Below the pieces are notes generated by a model, which was given only the letters and a program-made list of their open reading frames with translations, was not told the DNA's origin and ran no database searches. DNA of 64,000 nt from Heyndrickxia acidicola (GTDB taxonomy: Bacteria > Bacillota > Bacilli > Bacillales > Bacillaceae_C), in NCBI RefSeq assembly GCF_001636425.1, contig NZ_KV440953.1, positions 1,314,847 to 1,378,846 on the forward strand, read 5' to 3'. Below, in pieces: positions 35,998 to 44,989 of the stretch (position 1 is its first letter; every line of letters begins with the position of its first letter). Both the position numbers and the translations under genes were made by a program.

Positions 35998-36732
35998 TTA
36001 ACTTGTTAGCAGCGCTCTTACCTCCTGTATTTTCAGCTTGGAGATATAAGCGACTTTTTTTGTGTTTGATAAGTAAGCAAGATAAGTTTCTCCCATGGGT
36101 TCAATTCGAACAATACTTCTTAAATTCACTAAAAAAGACCGATGTGTTTTAAAAAAATAATCTGGCAATCTGCTTTCTATTTCCTGTAAAGATTCAGTTG
36201 TTTCAAAAACCTCATCTTTTGTGTGAAGCATTGTTTTTTTATCTTCTTTTTCGACAAATAGAATATCTTCAAAAAGAAGATAGAGATGTGTATTATAGGA
36301 TCTGACCGATAACTTGCGATACTGGTCTCTCGAGGATTGCCCCCTCTTTTTATTTCTTAACCCTTCCAAAGAATTTTTTCCTTTTTCCAGAGCAGATAAA
36401 AGCTTGTGTCTTTGGATAGGTTTGATTAAATAATCTGCAGCAGCGATATTAAAGGCCTCTACGGCGAATTCCTCATATCCGGTTGTGAAAATAACCTGCA
36501 ATGTTGGCTGACTTTTCAAACATTCCCTGACAGCCTCCATGCCGCTTAATCCGGACATTTGTATATCAACCAATGCAATATCAGGCTTGATATCCAGTAC
36601 CAAATCAATAAACTCAAGTCCACTGGACGCTTCACCCGCGTATTCATAATCTGCAAAATAGCTGATAAAATTCTTTAATAAATATCTTGAGGAATCATCG
36701 TCATCCACTATTACAACTGATAATGGTTTCAT
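35998..36732 (-). CDS. LytTR-family response regulator (paralogue 1)
   Basis: A 244-aa response regulator. The receiver domain has the acidic pocket VDDDD, the phospho-acceptor in ALVDIQM (D56) and a lysine in LIKPIQ. Residues about 140-240 form a LytTR DNA-binding domain (LFVEKEDKKTMLHT, PDYFFKTHRSFLVN). It resembles the regulator at 37.5-38.2 kb closely, suggesting duplication. The 36733-37185 gap between them contains only AT-rich DNA and the promoter region for the Spo0E-like gene. Confidence 0.92.
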   Translation of the reverse strand: MKPLSVVIVDDDDSSRYLLKNFISYFADYEYAGEASSGLEFIDLVLDIKPDIALVDIQMSGLSGMEAVRECLKSQPTLQVIFTTGYEEFAVEAFNIAAADYLIKPIQRHKLLSALEKGKNSLEGLRNKKRGQSSRDQYRKLSVRSYNTHLYLLFEDILFVEKEDKKTMLHTKDEVFETTESLQEIESRLPDYFFKTHRSFLVNLRSIVRIEPMGETYLAYLSNTKKVAYISKLKIQEVRALLTS

Positions 36733-37185
36733 TGAATCCCTCCTATGGTACAGCTATTTCATTTTCACAATTCATTGGACCCGGCACTATACGTTGAGTG
36801 TACCTTTTCTTCATTAAGATGTCTAACGGCTGCCGGACACATAGAACGTCTATTTGTGTCTAATAGAGTTGAAAAACCACTTTATAATCCCAAATAGTTA
36901 CTTTTTAGAACTATCTCTAAATGAAAAAACACGACTTGGCCACTTTCCTCCTCCTCAAATCCTTGTCTGTCTAACTTTTTTTCCAATGCGATTCATATTA
37001 GAGTTATCACTATATACTTTGGCATTAGAAAAGAGTTAACAGAAAACAGATTTATAATTTAAATATTCCCCAAAAGAGGCAAAATTCTACATATTACTTC
37101 TATTTTTTTACCTCTCACGTTTTTGACCACTATTATTCAATTAATTCTGATAGTATGTTCAGCATAGGTCTTAAGGAGGGATGAT

Positions 37186-37341
37186 ATGAATAAGCTTGAA
37201 GAAGAAATTGAACATTCCAGAAAAAAATTGTTGGAATTGGCTGCTCTATACGGATTAGCTTCTGAAGAAACAATTACATGCAGTCAATATTTAGATCAAT
37301 TACTGAACTCATTCATTGTCCAAAAAAAACTCAATTCTTGA
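37186..37341 (+). CDS. Spo0E-family aspartyl-phosphate phosphatase, small
   Basis: A 51-aa protein with the Spo0E family pattern: a helix KLEEEIEHSRKKLLELA, then SQYLDQLLNSFI carrying the characteristic S-Q-x-L-D motif. Such proteins dephosphorylate Spo0A-P and delay sporulation. AAGGAGGG lies five bases before the ATG at 37186. It is too short for a simple length cutoff. It lies between two LytTR regulators on the opposite strand. Confidence 0.88.
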   Translation: MNKLEEEIEHSRKKLLELAALYGLASEETITCSQYLDQLLNSFIVQKKLNS

Positions 37342-37361
37342 CTGTTTCCTTCATTTGTTAA

Positions 37362-37516
37362 GGCTGTTTTCACATAGATGGTTGCTTTACATACAAGGCA
37401 TCATACCATATGTTGTCTGTCTTCATGGCTCTTTTCGTAAGCTATTCACATCTTTTAATACTAAATCTTGATATTAAATTATGTGTCAATTAACAACAAA
37501 GTTTACGAAAAGAGCC
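37362..37516. repeat. MITE-like repeat, copy M4 (family 2)
   Basis: Starts GGCTGTTTTCACATAGATGG, passes GGCATCATACCATATGTTGTC and TCTTTTCGTAAGCTATTCAC, and ends ACAAAGTTTACGAAAAGAGCC. It aligns with M1 (reverse strand) over about 150 bp. It fills the gap between the Spo0E-like gene and the second regulator. Confidence 0.8.
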
Positions 37517-37520
37517 TTGG

Positions 37521-38243
37521 TTAATAACTTTCCAGTTTCAATCTTATATCGTTAATTTTAAGCTTTGAAATACTTGCGTTATAGCCAAATTGATGAAAAT
37601 AAGCTACAAACGTTTTATGTTGGGGCACAATATGAGAAATCTTTTTGAGGTTAATGATATAAGAACGATGTGCTGCATAAAAGGAAGAGTCGAGTCGAGA
37701 TAGCAAATTCGCTAAATTTTCATTGGTTTCAAGATTCTGGTTTTTAGAGTAAATCACACTCTTCTTTCCTTTTTTTTCTATAAAGAATATTTCATGTAAG
37801 GGAATGTAGGTAACACCTTTTTGGTCTTTCACAGACAAATTTTGAATTTTGGTTTTTGGCAGCTGATTCCCATACTCAATTTTATCTATCGCCTTCCCTA
37901 AGGCCTGATGCAGCCGTTTTTTTTCTATCGGCTTTACGATATAATCAACTGCCGAAAGATCAAATGCCTCCACTGCATAATGTTCATATCCTGTTATAAA
38001 AATAAATCTTAAATTTGGATAAAAGCTGATACATTCCTTAACAGCCTCTATGCCATTTTTATTTGGCATATTAATATCCACTAATAATAAATCCGGTTTT
38101 TTTCTCATAACCTGATCGACGAGTTCTTCGCCATTTCTGCAAATTCCAATAACCTCAAAGTGTTCATGCCCTCTAAGATAATAATGTAAGATTTCAATGG
38201 AATCTTCGTTATCATCTATAATCATTACGTTTATAGATTTCAA
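37521..38243 (-). CDS. LytTR-family response regulator (paralogue 2)
   Basis: A 240-aa response regulator with receiver motifs IIDDNED, LLVDINM (D56) and YIVKPIEKKR, and a C-terminal LytTR domain (EIFFIEKKGKKSVIYSK, SSFYAAHRSYIINL). It is a close paralogue of the 36.0-36.7 kb regulator. TTG start with AAGGGG upstream. The kinase gene 176 bp upstream on the same strand is a plausible partner. MITE M4 abuts its stop codon. Confidence 0.92.
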   Translation of the reverse strand: MKSINVMIIDDNEDSIEILHYYLRGHEHFEVIGICRNGEELVDQVMRKKPDLLLVDINMPNKNGIEAVKECISFYPNLRFIFITGYEHYAVEAFDLSAVDYIVKPIEKKRLHQALGKAIDKIEYGNQLPKTKIQNLSVKDQKGVTYIPLHEIFFIEKKGKKSVIYSKNQNLETNENLANLLSRLDSSFYAAHRSYIINLKKISHIVPQHKTFVAYFHQFGYNASISKLKINDIRLKLESY

Positions 38244-38418
38244 CTATAATGCCCCTTCCTGGGTTGTATTTTGTGATCAAAATAGATTGTTAGAGCATAA
38301 TTGTTTCTCTTGAAAAAGTAAATCTATATTTCACCACAAAAATAACCAAATCATAACATGTGGAATAATAAAAGAAAGCCGCTCTCTAAACTAACTTCGG
38401 TTCACAAAAGGAGCATAC

Positions 38419-40014
38419 TTACTTTTTCCATAAATAAGCTGGCAGTGATATTTTAAAACAGCTGCCTATACCTGGTTCACTTTCAACTCGTACCTTTCCA
38501 TGCAGCTGTTCAATGAATTGCTTTACCAAAGACAAACCTATCCCTGTGCCTTCAATATTTAAAGTAGGGTGAAAGATTCTATAGAATGGCTCAAAAATTC
38601 TTTCATGCTCCTTTTTGGGAATCCCAATTCCAAAATCTTCTATACTAATCTCCAATAAATACTCTTGTATGTTACATGTCACTTTAATGGTTCCTTGATT
38701 ATTTGAAAATTTGATCGCGTTGGTTAATAAATTCAACAGTATGATTTGAAGCCTTTTTGAATCTGCCAGCACCAATGGTAATTGAGTAAAGTCGACATTA
38801 CATAATAATGTAATCTGTTTATTAGTCAGCTGAGACTGGACCATATTAATGCAATCCATTAAAACAGGACCAACTTGAATGGGTTTTGCTAGTATATCAT
38901 TTAGTTGATATTCAGCTTTCGCCACATTTAACGTATCATTAATCAGTGTCAGCAATTGTCTGGAGGAATTCAGTATTCTTTTCAATTTTTTGCTTTGTTC
39001 CTTAGATAATGGATCGTGTTCATCTTCATATAGAATTTGTCCAAAACCAAGAATGGAATTTAATGGATTTCTGAGCTCATGGCTCATCATGGATAAAAAA
39101 TCTGATTTTGTCCGATTGGCTTTTTCCGCTTCTTCTTTTTCAAATTTCAACTTAGAAATAAAGAAGATTCTCTCAAGTGTTATGGCCACATGGCTACAAA
39201 TTACCGGAATAAGATTTAATTCCTCATCGGAAAAAGCCGCCCTTGCTGTTGAACCAAATGATAAAGTCCCGATAAATTTCCCAAAAGAGATTAGCGGATA
39301 GCATGCGTACGCCTTTATTCCAATATTTTTTATGATTTGAAGACATTCTTCATCTGACTGATCGATGTTTTCTTTTACAATCTTTTCTTTGGTCTCAGCC
39401 ACTTTTCCGCATACAGCTTCCCCTATATTCAGCCATTCAATTTCCCTTTTCATTGCCTCAGGAACCCCGCTGCTGTTCATTAATTTGAGCTTATTTACCT
39501 TTTCATCATAAATATAATTAAAAAATGTATCTAAATTAAGATAAAGAGATAGCTCATTAAATAATGAATCAAGGATATCTTTAGGATTATCCTTCGATAA
39601 TAATTGGCTTGTCGTCTCAGAAAGAATAGTGAGTCTTAGGTTTTTTTTGCGAAACGCCTCTTCAACACTCTTTATTGCAGTAATGTTTTTAATCATAATG
39701 ACACTATTTTCTGCAGAAGGGTAAATAGTGCAATCTATCCATTTAGACAGTGATGTCAAATAGATTTCAGAATGAATTGTTTGAAGTGTTGACTTTGACT
39801 TTGCCATCATACTATACAATTCTTCTCTTACTTCAGGGCGAATCAACTCCCAAATCGCTTTACCTTGAAATTCAAGGCCATCTGGTATTTGAAGAAAACC
39901 TTTACCTGCTTCATTCACGAATACTATTTCTTCATCTTGGTTCAAACAGATGATTCCTTCTGCTATTCTTTGTAGCATTTTTATGGTATGGTCTTCCTCA
40001 ATTTTCATATACAA
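38419..40014 (-). CDS. Sensor histidine kinase, PAS-GAF-HisKA-HATPase
   Basis: A 531-aa soluble-looking kinase with no membrane segment. A PAS domain (about residues 10-110) is followed by a GAF domain (about 140-285, with KAYACYPLISFGKFIGTLSFG). The phospho-acceptor His is in MMSHELRNPLNSILGFG, and the ATPase has LLNLLTNAIKFSNN, DFGIGI and GTGIGLSLVKQF. TTG 40014 with GAGGTG is preferred over an upstream ATG at 40083. The partner is most likely one of the two LytTR regulators nearby, which is unusual because LytTR regulators normally pair with HPK7-type kinases. Confidence 0.9.
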   Translation of the reverse strand: MYMKIEEDHTIKMLQRIAEGIICLNQDEEIVFVNEAGKGFLQIPDGLEFQGKAIWELIRPEVREELYSMMAKSKSTLQTIHSEIYLTSLSKWIDCTIYPSAENSVIMIKNITAIKSVEEAFRKKNLRLTILSETTSQLLSKDNPKDILDSLFNELSLYLNLDTFFNYIYDEKVNKLKLMNSSGVPEAMKREIEWLNIGEAVCGKVAETKEKIVKENIDQSDEECLQIIKNIGIKAYACYPLISFGKFIGTLSFGSTARAAFSDEELNLIPVICSHVAITLERIFFISKLKFEKEEAEKANRTKSDFLSMMSHELRNPLNSILGFGQILYEDEHDPLSKEQSKKLKRILNSSRQLLTLINDTLNVAKAEYQLNDILAKPIQVGPVLMDCINMVQSQLTNKQITLLCNVDFTQLPLVLADSKRLQIILLNLLTNAIKFSNNQGTIKVTCNIQEYLLEISIEDFGIGIPKKEHERIFEPFYRIFHPTLNIEGTGIGLSLVKQFIEQLHGKVRVESEPGIGSCFKISLPAYLWKK

Positions 40015-40712
40015 AGCAATCACCTCATTACGTATATCCTTCTGATAAACTGACCTTTGCTTTATACTTTGGACACATATCAAAAAGATAATATATTTGT
40101 TACACTAAAAAAATAAAAAATTCACTATAAGTAAATGGTTCATGATCAAAACTGGCAGCACTCATTCTTTCAAATTCCTCCTCTTTTAAAAGGCAAGAAG
40201 AATATTTTCCTAATAATATATCCTACCAGTAAGTTTAATTCTTTAAAACTGTACAAAGGAGGATATGAATTTTGGTCCACCGTTACAAAGAATATTCAGT
40301 TGTTTCAAATAATTTCTTTCTTTTTCTATTAACAAAAACCCCCATGAAGCTTAAACTGATCTATAAAGAAAAAAACACAGACTTTAGCCTGTGCCACTAT
40401 ATTCGATGTAAATAATCTCAATAACTAATGCTACCATTGTGCCGCAATAAAAGACCCTTTAATATATCTTACTTTCACATCATAGATGTATTATTTTCAT
40501 TTGCTTCACTTTAATTTTAACACATATTTCAATTTTTTTAAAATAGTTCAGATCTTAAAAAAATTTTTTATTCAAATTGTTTTTTCAGACCATTTAAGTC
40601 TGCTTGTACTGCTTAACCCTCTTTTTCCCGCAAGAGTCTATCGTATCCTCTTAGATTGTAGGATAATAAATGGCTGCCTTTTATTTGAAAAAGGTGATAA
40701 CCTACAAGAAAT

Positions 40713-41042
40713 TTAATGACCGTCTTTTACTTCTATATATTTTTTCAAGACCAGCAGCTTCTCATCCCAGTATTGTTCAAAAAAAGCCAGCCAATCTTTG
40801 ACCTCCATGAATGCCTCCGGCCGAAGAGTGTACCGCATTTCCCTACCAGCTTTTTTCCTGTTGACTAACCCGGCATCAGAAAGCACTTGCAAATGTTTAT
40901 TAACAGCAGTACGGCTTATTGGTAAGCACTCGGCAATGGATGCAATCGGAAGTTCCTTGTCAACAAGCATTTTTAATATTCGCCGGCGTGTAGGATCTGC
41001 AATCCCATGAAAAACATCATGCCTCGCTTCAGGAATATCCAT
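40713..41042 (-). CDS. ArsR-family winged-helix regulator
   Basis: A 109-aa regulator with HGIADPTRRRILKMLVD, the recognition region ISRTAVNKHLQVLSDAGLV and wing GREMRYTLRP. No metal-binding cysteine motif is evident. The ATG at 41042 lies two bases after the AHSA1 stop, so the genes are coupled. An upstream ATG at 41075 would overlap the previous gene by 32 bp and is less likely. ArsR/AHSA1 gene pairs are common. The 40084-40712 gap before it is AT-rich with no gene found. Confidence 0.88.
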   Translation of the reverse strand: MDIPEARHDVFHGIADPTRRRILKMLVDKELPIASIAECLPISRTAVNKHLQVLSDAGLVNRKKAGREMRYTLRPEAFMEVKDWLAFFEQYWDEKLLVLKKYIEVKDGH

Positions 41043-41043
41043 T

Positions 41044-41466
41044 TTAAGCTTCAAAATAGGCTGGAAGTTTTTCATTTACAATTTTATCCCATCCGCCATC
41101 CATAATCGTTCGAATCATTGAATGAGGCTGTCCAAACTCAGTCGCTTTATCTGCTTCCCAGCCTGAGTGGATGAGTGTAAACTCTGTTTTTTCATCTAAT
41201 GATTTTAATTCAAAAACGAGATGCCAGTCTTTTCCCCAGTCAAATCCAAGCCGGTATGGCGGTTCTAATTCCGTAACTTTACACGGTGAATCCCCGAATT
41301 GACCTGCATGGAGAATAAATTCATGCCCTAAAACCGGCTCGAACGTATTGGGCATCCACCAGGCTGCTATTCCTTCAGATGTTGAGACAGCCTGCCACAC
41401 CTTTTTAATAGGAGCATTTAGAATGATGGTCTTACGAATTTCCGTTAAATTTTCTTGTGAATTCAA
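41044..41466 (-). CDS. AHSA1/SRPBCC-domain protein
   Basis: A 140-aa START-like ligand-binding fold, with IILNAPIKKVWQAVSTSEGIAAWW near the N-terminus and SGWEADKATEF, GGWDKIVNEKL near the end. Family members bind hydrophobic ligands; the role is unknown. Start TTG 41466 with AAGGAGGA. It is the first gene of a two-gene unit with the ArsR regulator. Confidence 0.88.
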   Translation of the reverse strand: MNSQENLTEIRKTIILNAPIKKVWQAVSTSEGIAAWWMPNTFEPVLGHEFILHAGQFGDSPCKVTELEPPYRLGFDWGKDWHLVFELKSLDEKTEFTLIHSGWEADKATEFGQPHSMIRTIMDGGWDKIVNEKLPAYFEA

Positions 41467-41621
41467 GATTTTTCCTCCTTCTTTTTAATTATAAAGTGTG
41501 TGATAGATATAATATAACACCTTTTAGTGTTATTTCAAAATCTATTAAGTCACAGCAGCAAAATAATACGATACGATCCCTGAATATAGATATTGTAAAA
41601 TAATTTTCAAAGCTATATAAA

Positions 41622-41806
41622 TTTTTTCTTATAAATTGGCTATAGATTTCCGCTGCAGGCACTTGCTTTCCGCGGGACAGACAGGGAGCCTACTCAAAAA
41701 ACGCAAATTGCGCCTTTGGGGTCTCCCTATGCCTGCTTGCCCCATACGAGTCTCGAGTCTTTCGCTCCAAACATCATAGTATAAACTTAAATTCAACATA
41801 TATAGA
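41622..41806. repeat. Dispersed GC-rich core repeat, copy F (family 1)
   Basis: Matches copy 1 (3805-3985) in its flanks and centre: TTTTTTCTTATAAATTGGC, GATTTCCGCTGCAGGCACTTG, CTTTCCGCGGGACAGACAGG, GGGGTCTCCCTATGCC, TCTCGAGTC, GCTCCAAACATCA and TTCAACATATATAG. The surrounding sequence to 42040 contains no gene. Confidence 0.8.
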
Positions 41807-42040
41807 AAAATAGTGAGGAATATAATGCATTCCGCTATATATAATGGAAAATTAAAAAGATTGGATGCTACCTCTTGTTCTTAATTAAATTGGATTAATC
41901 TGGGATTTTCCCCTTAACTTCGTTGCTTTTTGACTAAAAAAGGTTCTATAAATAGTAAATAACTTATTAAGACAGACAAAATACTGAATTATCCATTGTG
42001 CGATAATGTAACAGTCTCTGCGAATAGAGGCTTTATTTAA

Positions 42041-42182
42041 AAGGCTCTGGTTTTCCTGCTGGTTGATTTCTGCTACAGGTACTTGCTTTTCGCGGGCGGT
42101 GGGGGAACCTCCTCACTGTAATCCTTCGGGGTTTCTCTTAACCGGTTTTTCCTGCTGGCGTCTCACGTAAACTCTTAAATCC
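42041..42182. repeat. Dispersed GC-rich core repeat, copy G, joined to the chrA remnant
   Basis: GGTTGATTTCTGCTACAGGTACTTGC, CGCGGGCGGTGGGGGAACC, CCTTCGGGGTTTCTC, CCTGCTGGCGTCTCACG. Its right end meets the chrA remnant directly. Confidence 0.75.
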
Positions 42183-42185
42183 TCA

Positions 42186-42413
42186 ATGCGTCAAAACCAG
42201 AAAGTAAAGTGTGCACTGCTCGCGGTTAAAGCAGCGGTTGTCGGAATTTTAATCTCTGCCTTCTGTACTCCTATTTGGACGAGTTCAATCCTTTCAGCCA
42301 GGGATTTTGCTTTTGCTTCTATTCTGTTTAGCATGCTGATGTTTTGGAAGCTCCCTCCATGGGTCGTTGTCATCACCGGTGCAGTTGGAGGATATCATAT
42401 CACATTATTCTAA
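42186..42413 (+). pseudogene. 3' remnant of a chromate transporter (ChrA)
   Basis: The 75-codon frame reads VKAAVVGILISAF, CTPIWTSSILSARDFAFASIL, MLMFWKLPPWVVVITGAVGGY. This is the C-terminal two-helix end of ChrA-type chromate transporters (normally 180-400 aa). The upstream part is replaced by repeat copy G, and no ribosome binding site is present. It is best read as a truncated relic. Confidence 0.75.
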
Positions 42414-42520
42414 GTTTTATTAGTGAAGCAAGCCGCACCTAGAGGCGGCTTTTACTTTGATTTTTTTCGACTTTTCTACTGCTCTCCCTATACAGCATCT
42501 ACATAGCTGCCAAAGGTTAA

Positions 42521-42793
42521 TTAATAACGTAGATTTGCCAAATAGATGACAATTACAATTTGGATGATAGCAAGAGAAGGGAAACCATATTTAAATGAGG
42601 GGTGTTTTGTTTTATGTCTAAACATCTCCATACCTATCGTCGAACCCACTCCTCCGCCGAATATCGCCACTCTCCATAATGTAGCCTCCCTAATGCGATA
42701 CTGGCCATTAATTGCTTTTTTCTTATCCGTATACATTAAAAATAGTCCTAGTACATTTATCACTAAATAATAAATGAATACTAACTGAATCAT
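42521..42793 (-). CDS. DUF1294 small membrane protein
   Basis: A 90-aa protein with two or three membrane segments. The family motif is visible: MYTDKKKAINGQYRIREATLW followed by FGGGVGSTIGMEMFRHKTKHPSF. Function unknown. AGAGGGG precedes the ATG. Confidence 0.9.
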   Translation of the reverse strand: MIQLVFIYYLVINVLGLFLMYTDKKKAINGQYRIREATLWRVAIFGGGVGSTIGMEMFRHKTKHPSFKYGFPSLAIIQIVIVIYLANLRY

Positions 42794-43043
42794 GTTACCC
42801 CTCTTTCCGCCATTCTTTCATTCACAAGCTATTATACAGCAATCATAAATCAATATAAGAATAAATTCTCTTCAACTGTACTAGATAGCTAATGGACTAT
42901 AGTTTTTTAAAGAAGGATTTAGTAACCAATGATCCAGATATAATGGTAGTCATTGCTTTATTTAAACAGTTTATAAGCTGTTTTTACTATCTATCACTAT
43001 CCACCTTCTTCGATTTTCAGTAATTTTTAATATGTAGTAGCTT

Positions 43044-43799
43044 TTAACACAGTGATGGAAGAAAGCGGCTGGCTAACAAACCTGTTGCAAGCTCGGGTTC
43101 AATTTCATAAACGAGCAATTCTTCCTTTTCCGGCAACGCGGCTGCAAGTATTTCGCCTTTTGGAGAAATGATAGCAGACGTAGTTTCTTGTCCTTTCAAT
43201 GCGTAGTTCACACTGGCAAAGTAGATATTGTTTTCGAGGCTTCTGCTTACCATTGCATAATTGTAAAACCCGGGGTTCTCGACTATTCCAGTGTATTGGG
43301 GATGAAAGACAATTCTCGCTCCTTTTCGTGCAGCCCATCTTACAGTTTCCGGATAACGCCAGCCTTCATGGCAGATGACAATGCCAAATGTCAAATGTCC
43401 AACCTTAAACAATTTTCTCCCTTCACCTGGTACATAATTAAATTGATCTTCTTCCGGATCCATTTGATTCTTTGTTTGAAAGCCAAGTATTTCACCATCG
43501 TTTGAGATCACCTTGGCGATAATATGCATGCCCGTTTCTCCTTTCCATTCCATTGGCAAAATAACAGATACCCCTGTTTCCACTGCCAACTTCCTTACTT
43601 GTTCTACAGCCTCCATTTGTAAATCGTGATTGTAATCCTCTATCTCATAGCCCACTCCTCTTAAACCTGGGAGAAGGGATTCGGGGAAACAAATTAGCTG
43701 GCAGTTTTTCTCACCTGCTTCCAGTATCATCTTCTTGATGGTATTAAGTCCTTCCAGTGCCGAAGCCGGAAATCTAGTCTGCGCGAGTGCAATTTTCAT
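43044..43799 (-). CDS. Carbon-nitrogen hydrolase (nitrilase superfamily)
   Basis: A 251-aa amidase-type enzyme with the catalytic triad E40 (ICFPESLLPG), K110 (GFQTKNQMDPEE) and C143 (IVICHEGWRYPE). The substrate is unknown; omega-amidase or N-carbamoyl hydrolase activity is possible. ATG 43799, with AAGGAGTG six bases upstream; the GTG at 43808 overlaps that site. It is monocistronic. Confidence 0.9.
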   Translation of the reverse strand: MKIALAQTRFPASALEGLNTIKKMILEAGEKNCQLICFPESLLPGLRGVGYEIEDYNHDLQMEAVEQVRKLAVETGVSVILPMEWKGETGMHIIAKVISNDGEILGFQTKNQMDPEEDQFNYVPGEGRKLFKVGHLTFGIVICHEGWRYPETVRWAARKGARIVFHPQYTGIVENPGFYNYAMVSRSLENNIYFASVNYALKGQETTSAIISPKGEILAAALPEKEELLVYEIEPELATGLLASRFLPSLC

Positions 43800-43984
43800 A
43801 TTTTTCACTCCTTACTCAAAAATTTTAAAATTGGCATACGATACAGGATTCTCTTTTTTTTATTTATTTCCTTTTTTCTAGTCAATATCGGGTAAGAAAA
43901 ATAGGATTTTTTTTAAATAAGTAAAAAGAAGGGGCTTAAATTAGGCTGAAATAGGGAAACTTTTAATAAAAAGGAGGCTTTGTT

Positions 43985-44230
43985 ATGATAAGAATTAATT
44001 TGGACACCGATGTTATTATGCTATTTGATGATGAGGCCCAGAAAAGAGAATTAGTAAGAGAAATATTGGAACACAAAAAGACTAATCCAGATTGTAAATC
44101 CATGAAGTGCAAAATAACGGGAGAAGTAGATTCCATGGCTTTGTATAAGGATGAGACTCAGGAAATTGATATCGTATCTATAGGACAAGCACATGAGATA
44201 CCGGATTCAGCGATGGATCACATGGCTTAG
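43985..44230 (+). CDS. Hypothetical protein, 81 aa
   Basis: Acidic cytosolic protein (MIRINLDTDVIMLFDDEAQ, SMKCKITGEVDSMALYKDE). AAGGAGG precedes the ATG and a strong terminator follows. No family was recognised; the cysteine pair is DCKSMKC. The layout supports a real gene. Confidence 0.75.
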   Translation: MIRINLDTDVIMLFDDEAQKRELVREILEHKKTNPDCKSMKCKITGEVDSMALYKDETQEIDIVSIGQAHEIPDSAMDHMA

Positions 44231-44245
44231 ACTTGTAACTAATAA

Positions 44246-44279
44246 GAGGGTATTCTTACTTTTGAGAATACCCTTTTTC
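44246..44279. terminator. Terminator after the 81-aa protein gene
   Basis: GAGGGTATTCT pairs with AGAATACCC over an eight-base loop, with a T-run to 44278. Confidence 0.85.
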
Positions 44280-44333
44280 ATTTGCTATCTAAGTGCCAGA
44301 ATATCTTATATCCTGATTGATTTAAGGGCAAAG

Positions 44334-44726
44334 CTAGTTCAGCAGCGGACCATAGTTATCTCTTACAGCTTTATTCAATAAGCCTAAACAGCGATCAAGC
44401 TCTGCTTTCATTTGCTTTTTATACAGCTCCTTTTCCTGCTGTCCTTTGTCTGTCAAATGATAAATAATGATTTCCTGAAAGTCTACTCCAGGCTCCCCCA
44501 ACAGCTTTTTTTCTCTTCTGACAATTCCTTCACGAGTTAATTCATGCAGAACCTTGTATAGTTCAGAATGAGTAGGTGAATACCCATATTGTTTAAAGTC
44601 CTCTCGAAGTTCTTCCAAAAGTTTTAAACCGTAGCCTTTTTGCTTGGGAATGTTATTTAATAAATACAGCTTTAAAAAAGCACGCTGCTTTAGCAAAAAG
44701 CCGCGATTTTCATATTCTTTAGGCAT
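44334..44726 (-). CDS. rtp: Replication terminator protein (Rtp) homologue
   Basis: A 130-aa winged-helix protein closely resembling B. subtilis Rtp from memory: GFLLKQRAFLKLYLLN, YGLKLLEELREDFKQYGYSPTH, ELYKVLHEL, YKKQMKAELDRC. Rtp dimers bind Ter sites and stop replication forks in one direction. ATG 44726 is chosen (six bases from GGTGGG) over ATG 44732. The PadR family shares the fold, but the QRAFLKLY motif and C-terminal dimerisation helix indicate Rtp. Upstream DNA to 44920 may carry Ter or autoregulatory sites; only a weak candidate was found. Confidence 0.85.
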   Translation of the reverse strand: MPKEYENRGFLLKQRAFLKLYLLNNIPKQKGYGLKLLEELREDFKQYGYSPTHSELYKVLHELTREGIVRREKKLLGEPGVDFQEIIIYHLTDKGQQEKELYKKQMKAELDRCLGLLNKAVRDNYGPLLN

Positions 44727-44920
44727 TGTCATCCCACCTTCTTATTCTGTCTTTTATCAATATTATACTATTTTTCGAGGTAATTTCGGTAATATTTGCT
44801 TCCTTTTCCAATCACTTTTTAACACCTTATCGCCACGCTAAATTTTATTATTGAAGATTAGGAACATTGTTTTTGTAATTTTTTGTATCGCTACAATATG
44901 AAAAGTATTTGATTCAGAAA

Positions 44921-44969
44921 TATAAAAAGCGTATCACCAATAGCAAAAGCCATTCTAGGTGATACGCCA
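44921..44969 (-). terminator. Terminator of the MerR-family gene
   Basis: On the minus strand GCGTATCACC pairs with GGTGATACGC across a 19-base loop, followed by TTTTTATATTT. Confidence 0.85.
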
Positions 44970-44989
44970 AAATTGTTTTTTTTAAAACA

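Noticed and set aside
36854..37039. 61-aa plus-strand frame in the gap between the two LytTR regulators
   Set aside because: No ribosome binding site; sequence is low-complexity and the Spo0E-like gene just downstream has a far better one.
40135..40332. 65-aa plus-strand frame in the gap upstream of the kinase gene
   Set aside because: No ribosome binding site and no recognisable motif.
44860..44892. Firm call of a Ter site upstream of rtp
   Set aside because: Only about 9 of 15 bases fit the remembered Ter core, so it is reported only as a weak candidate within a finding.
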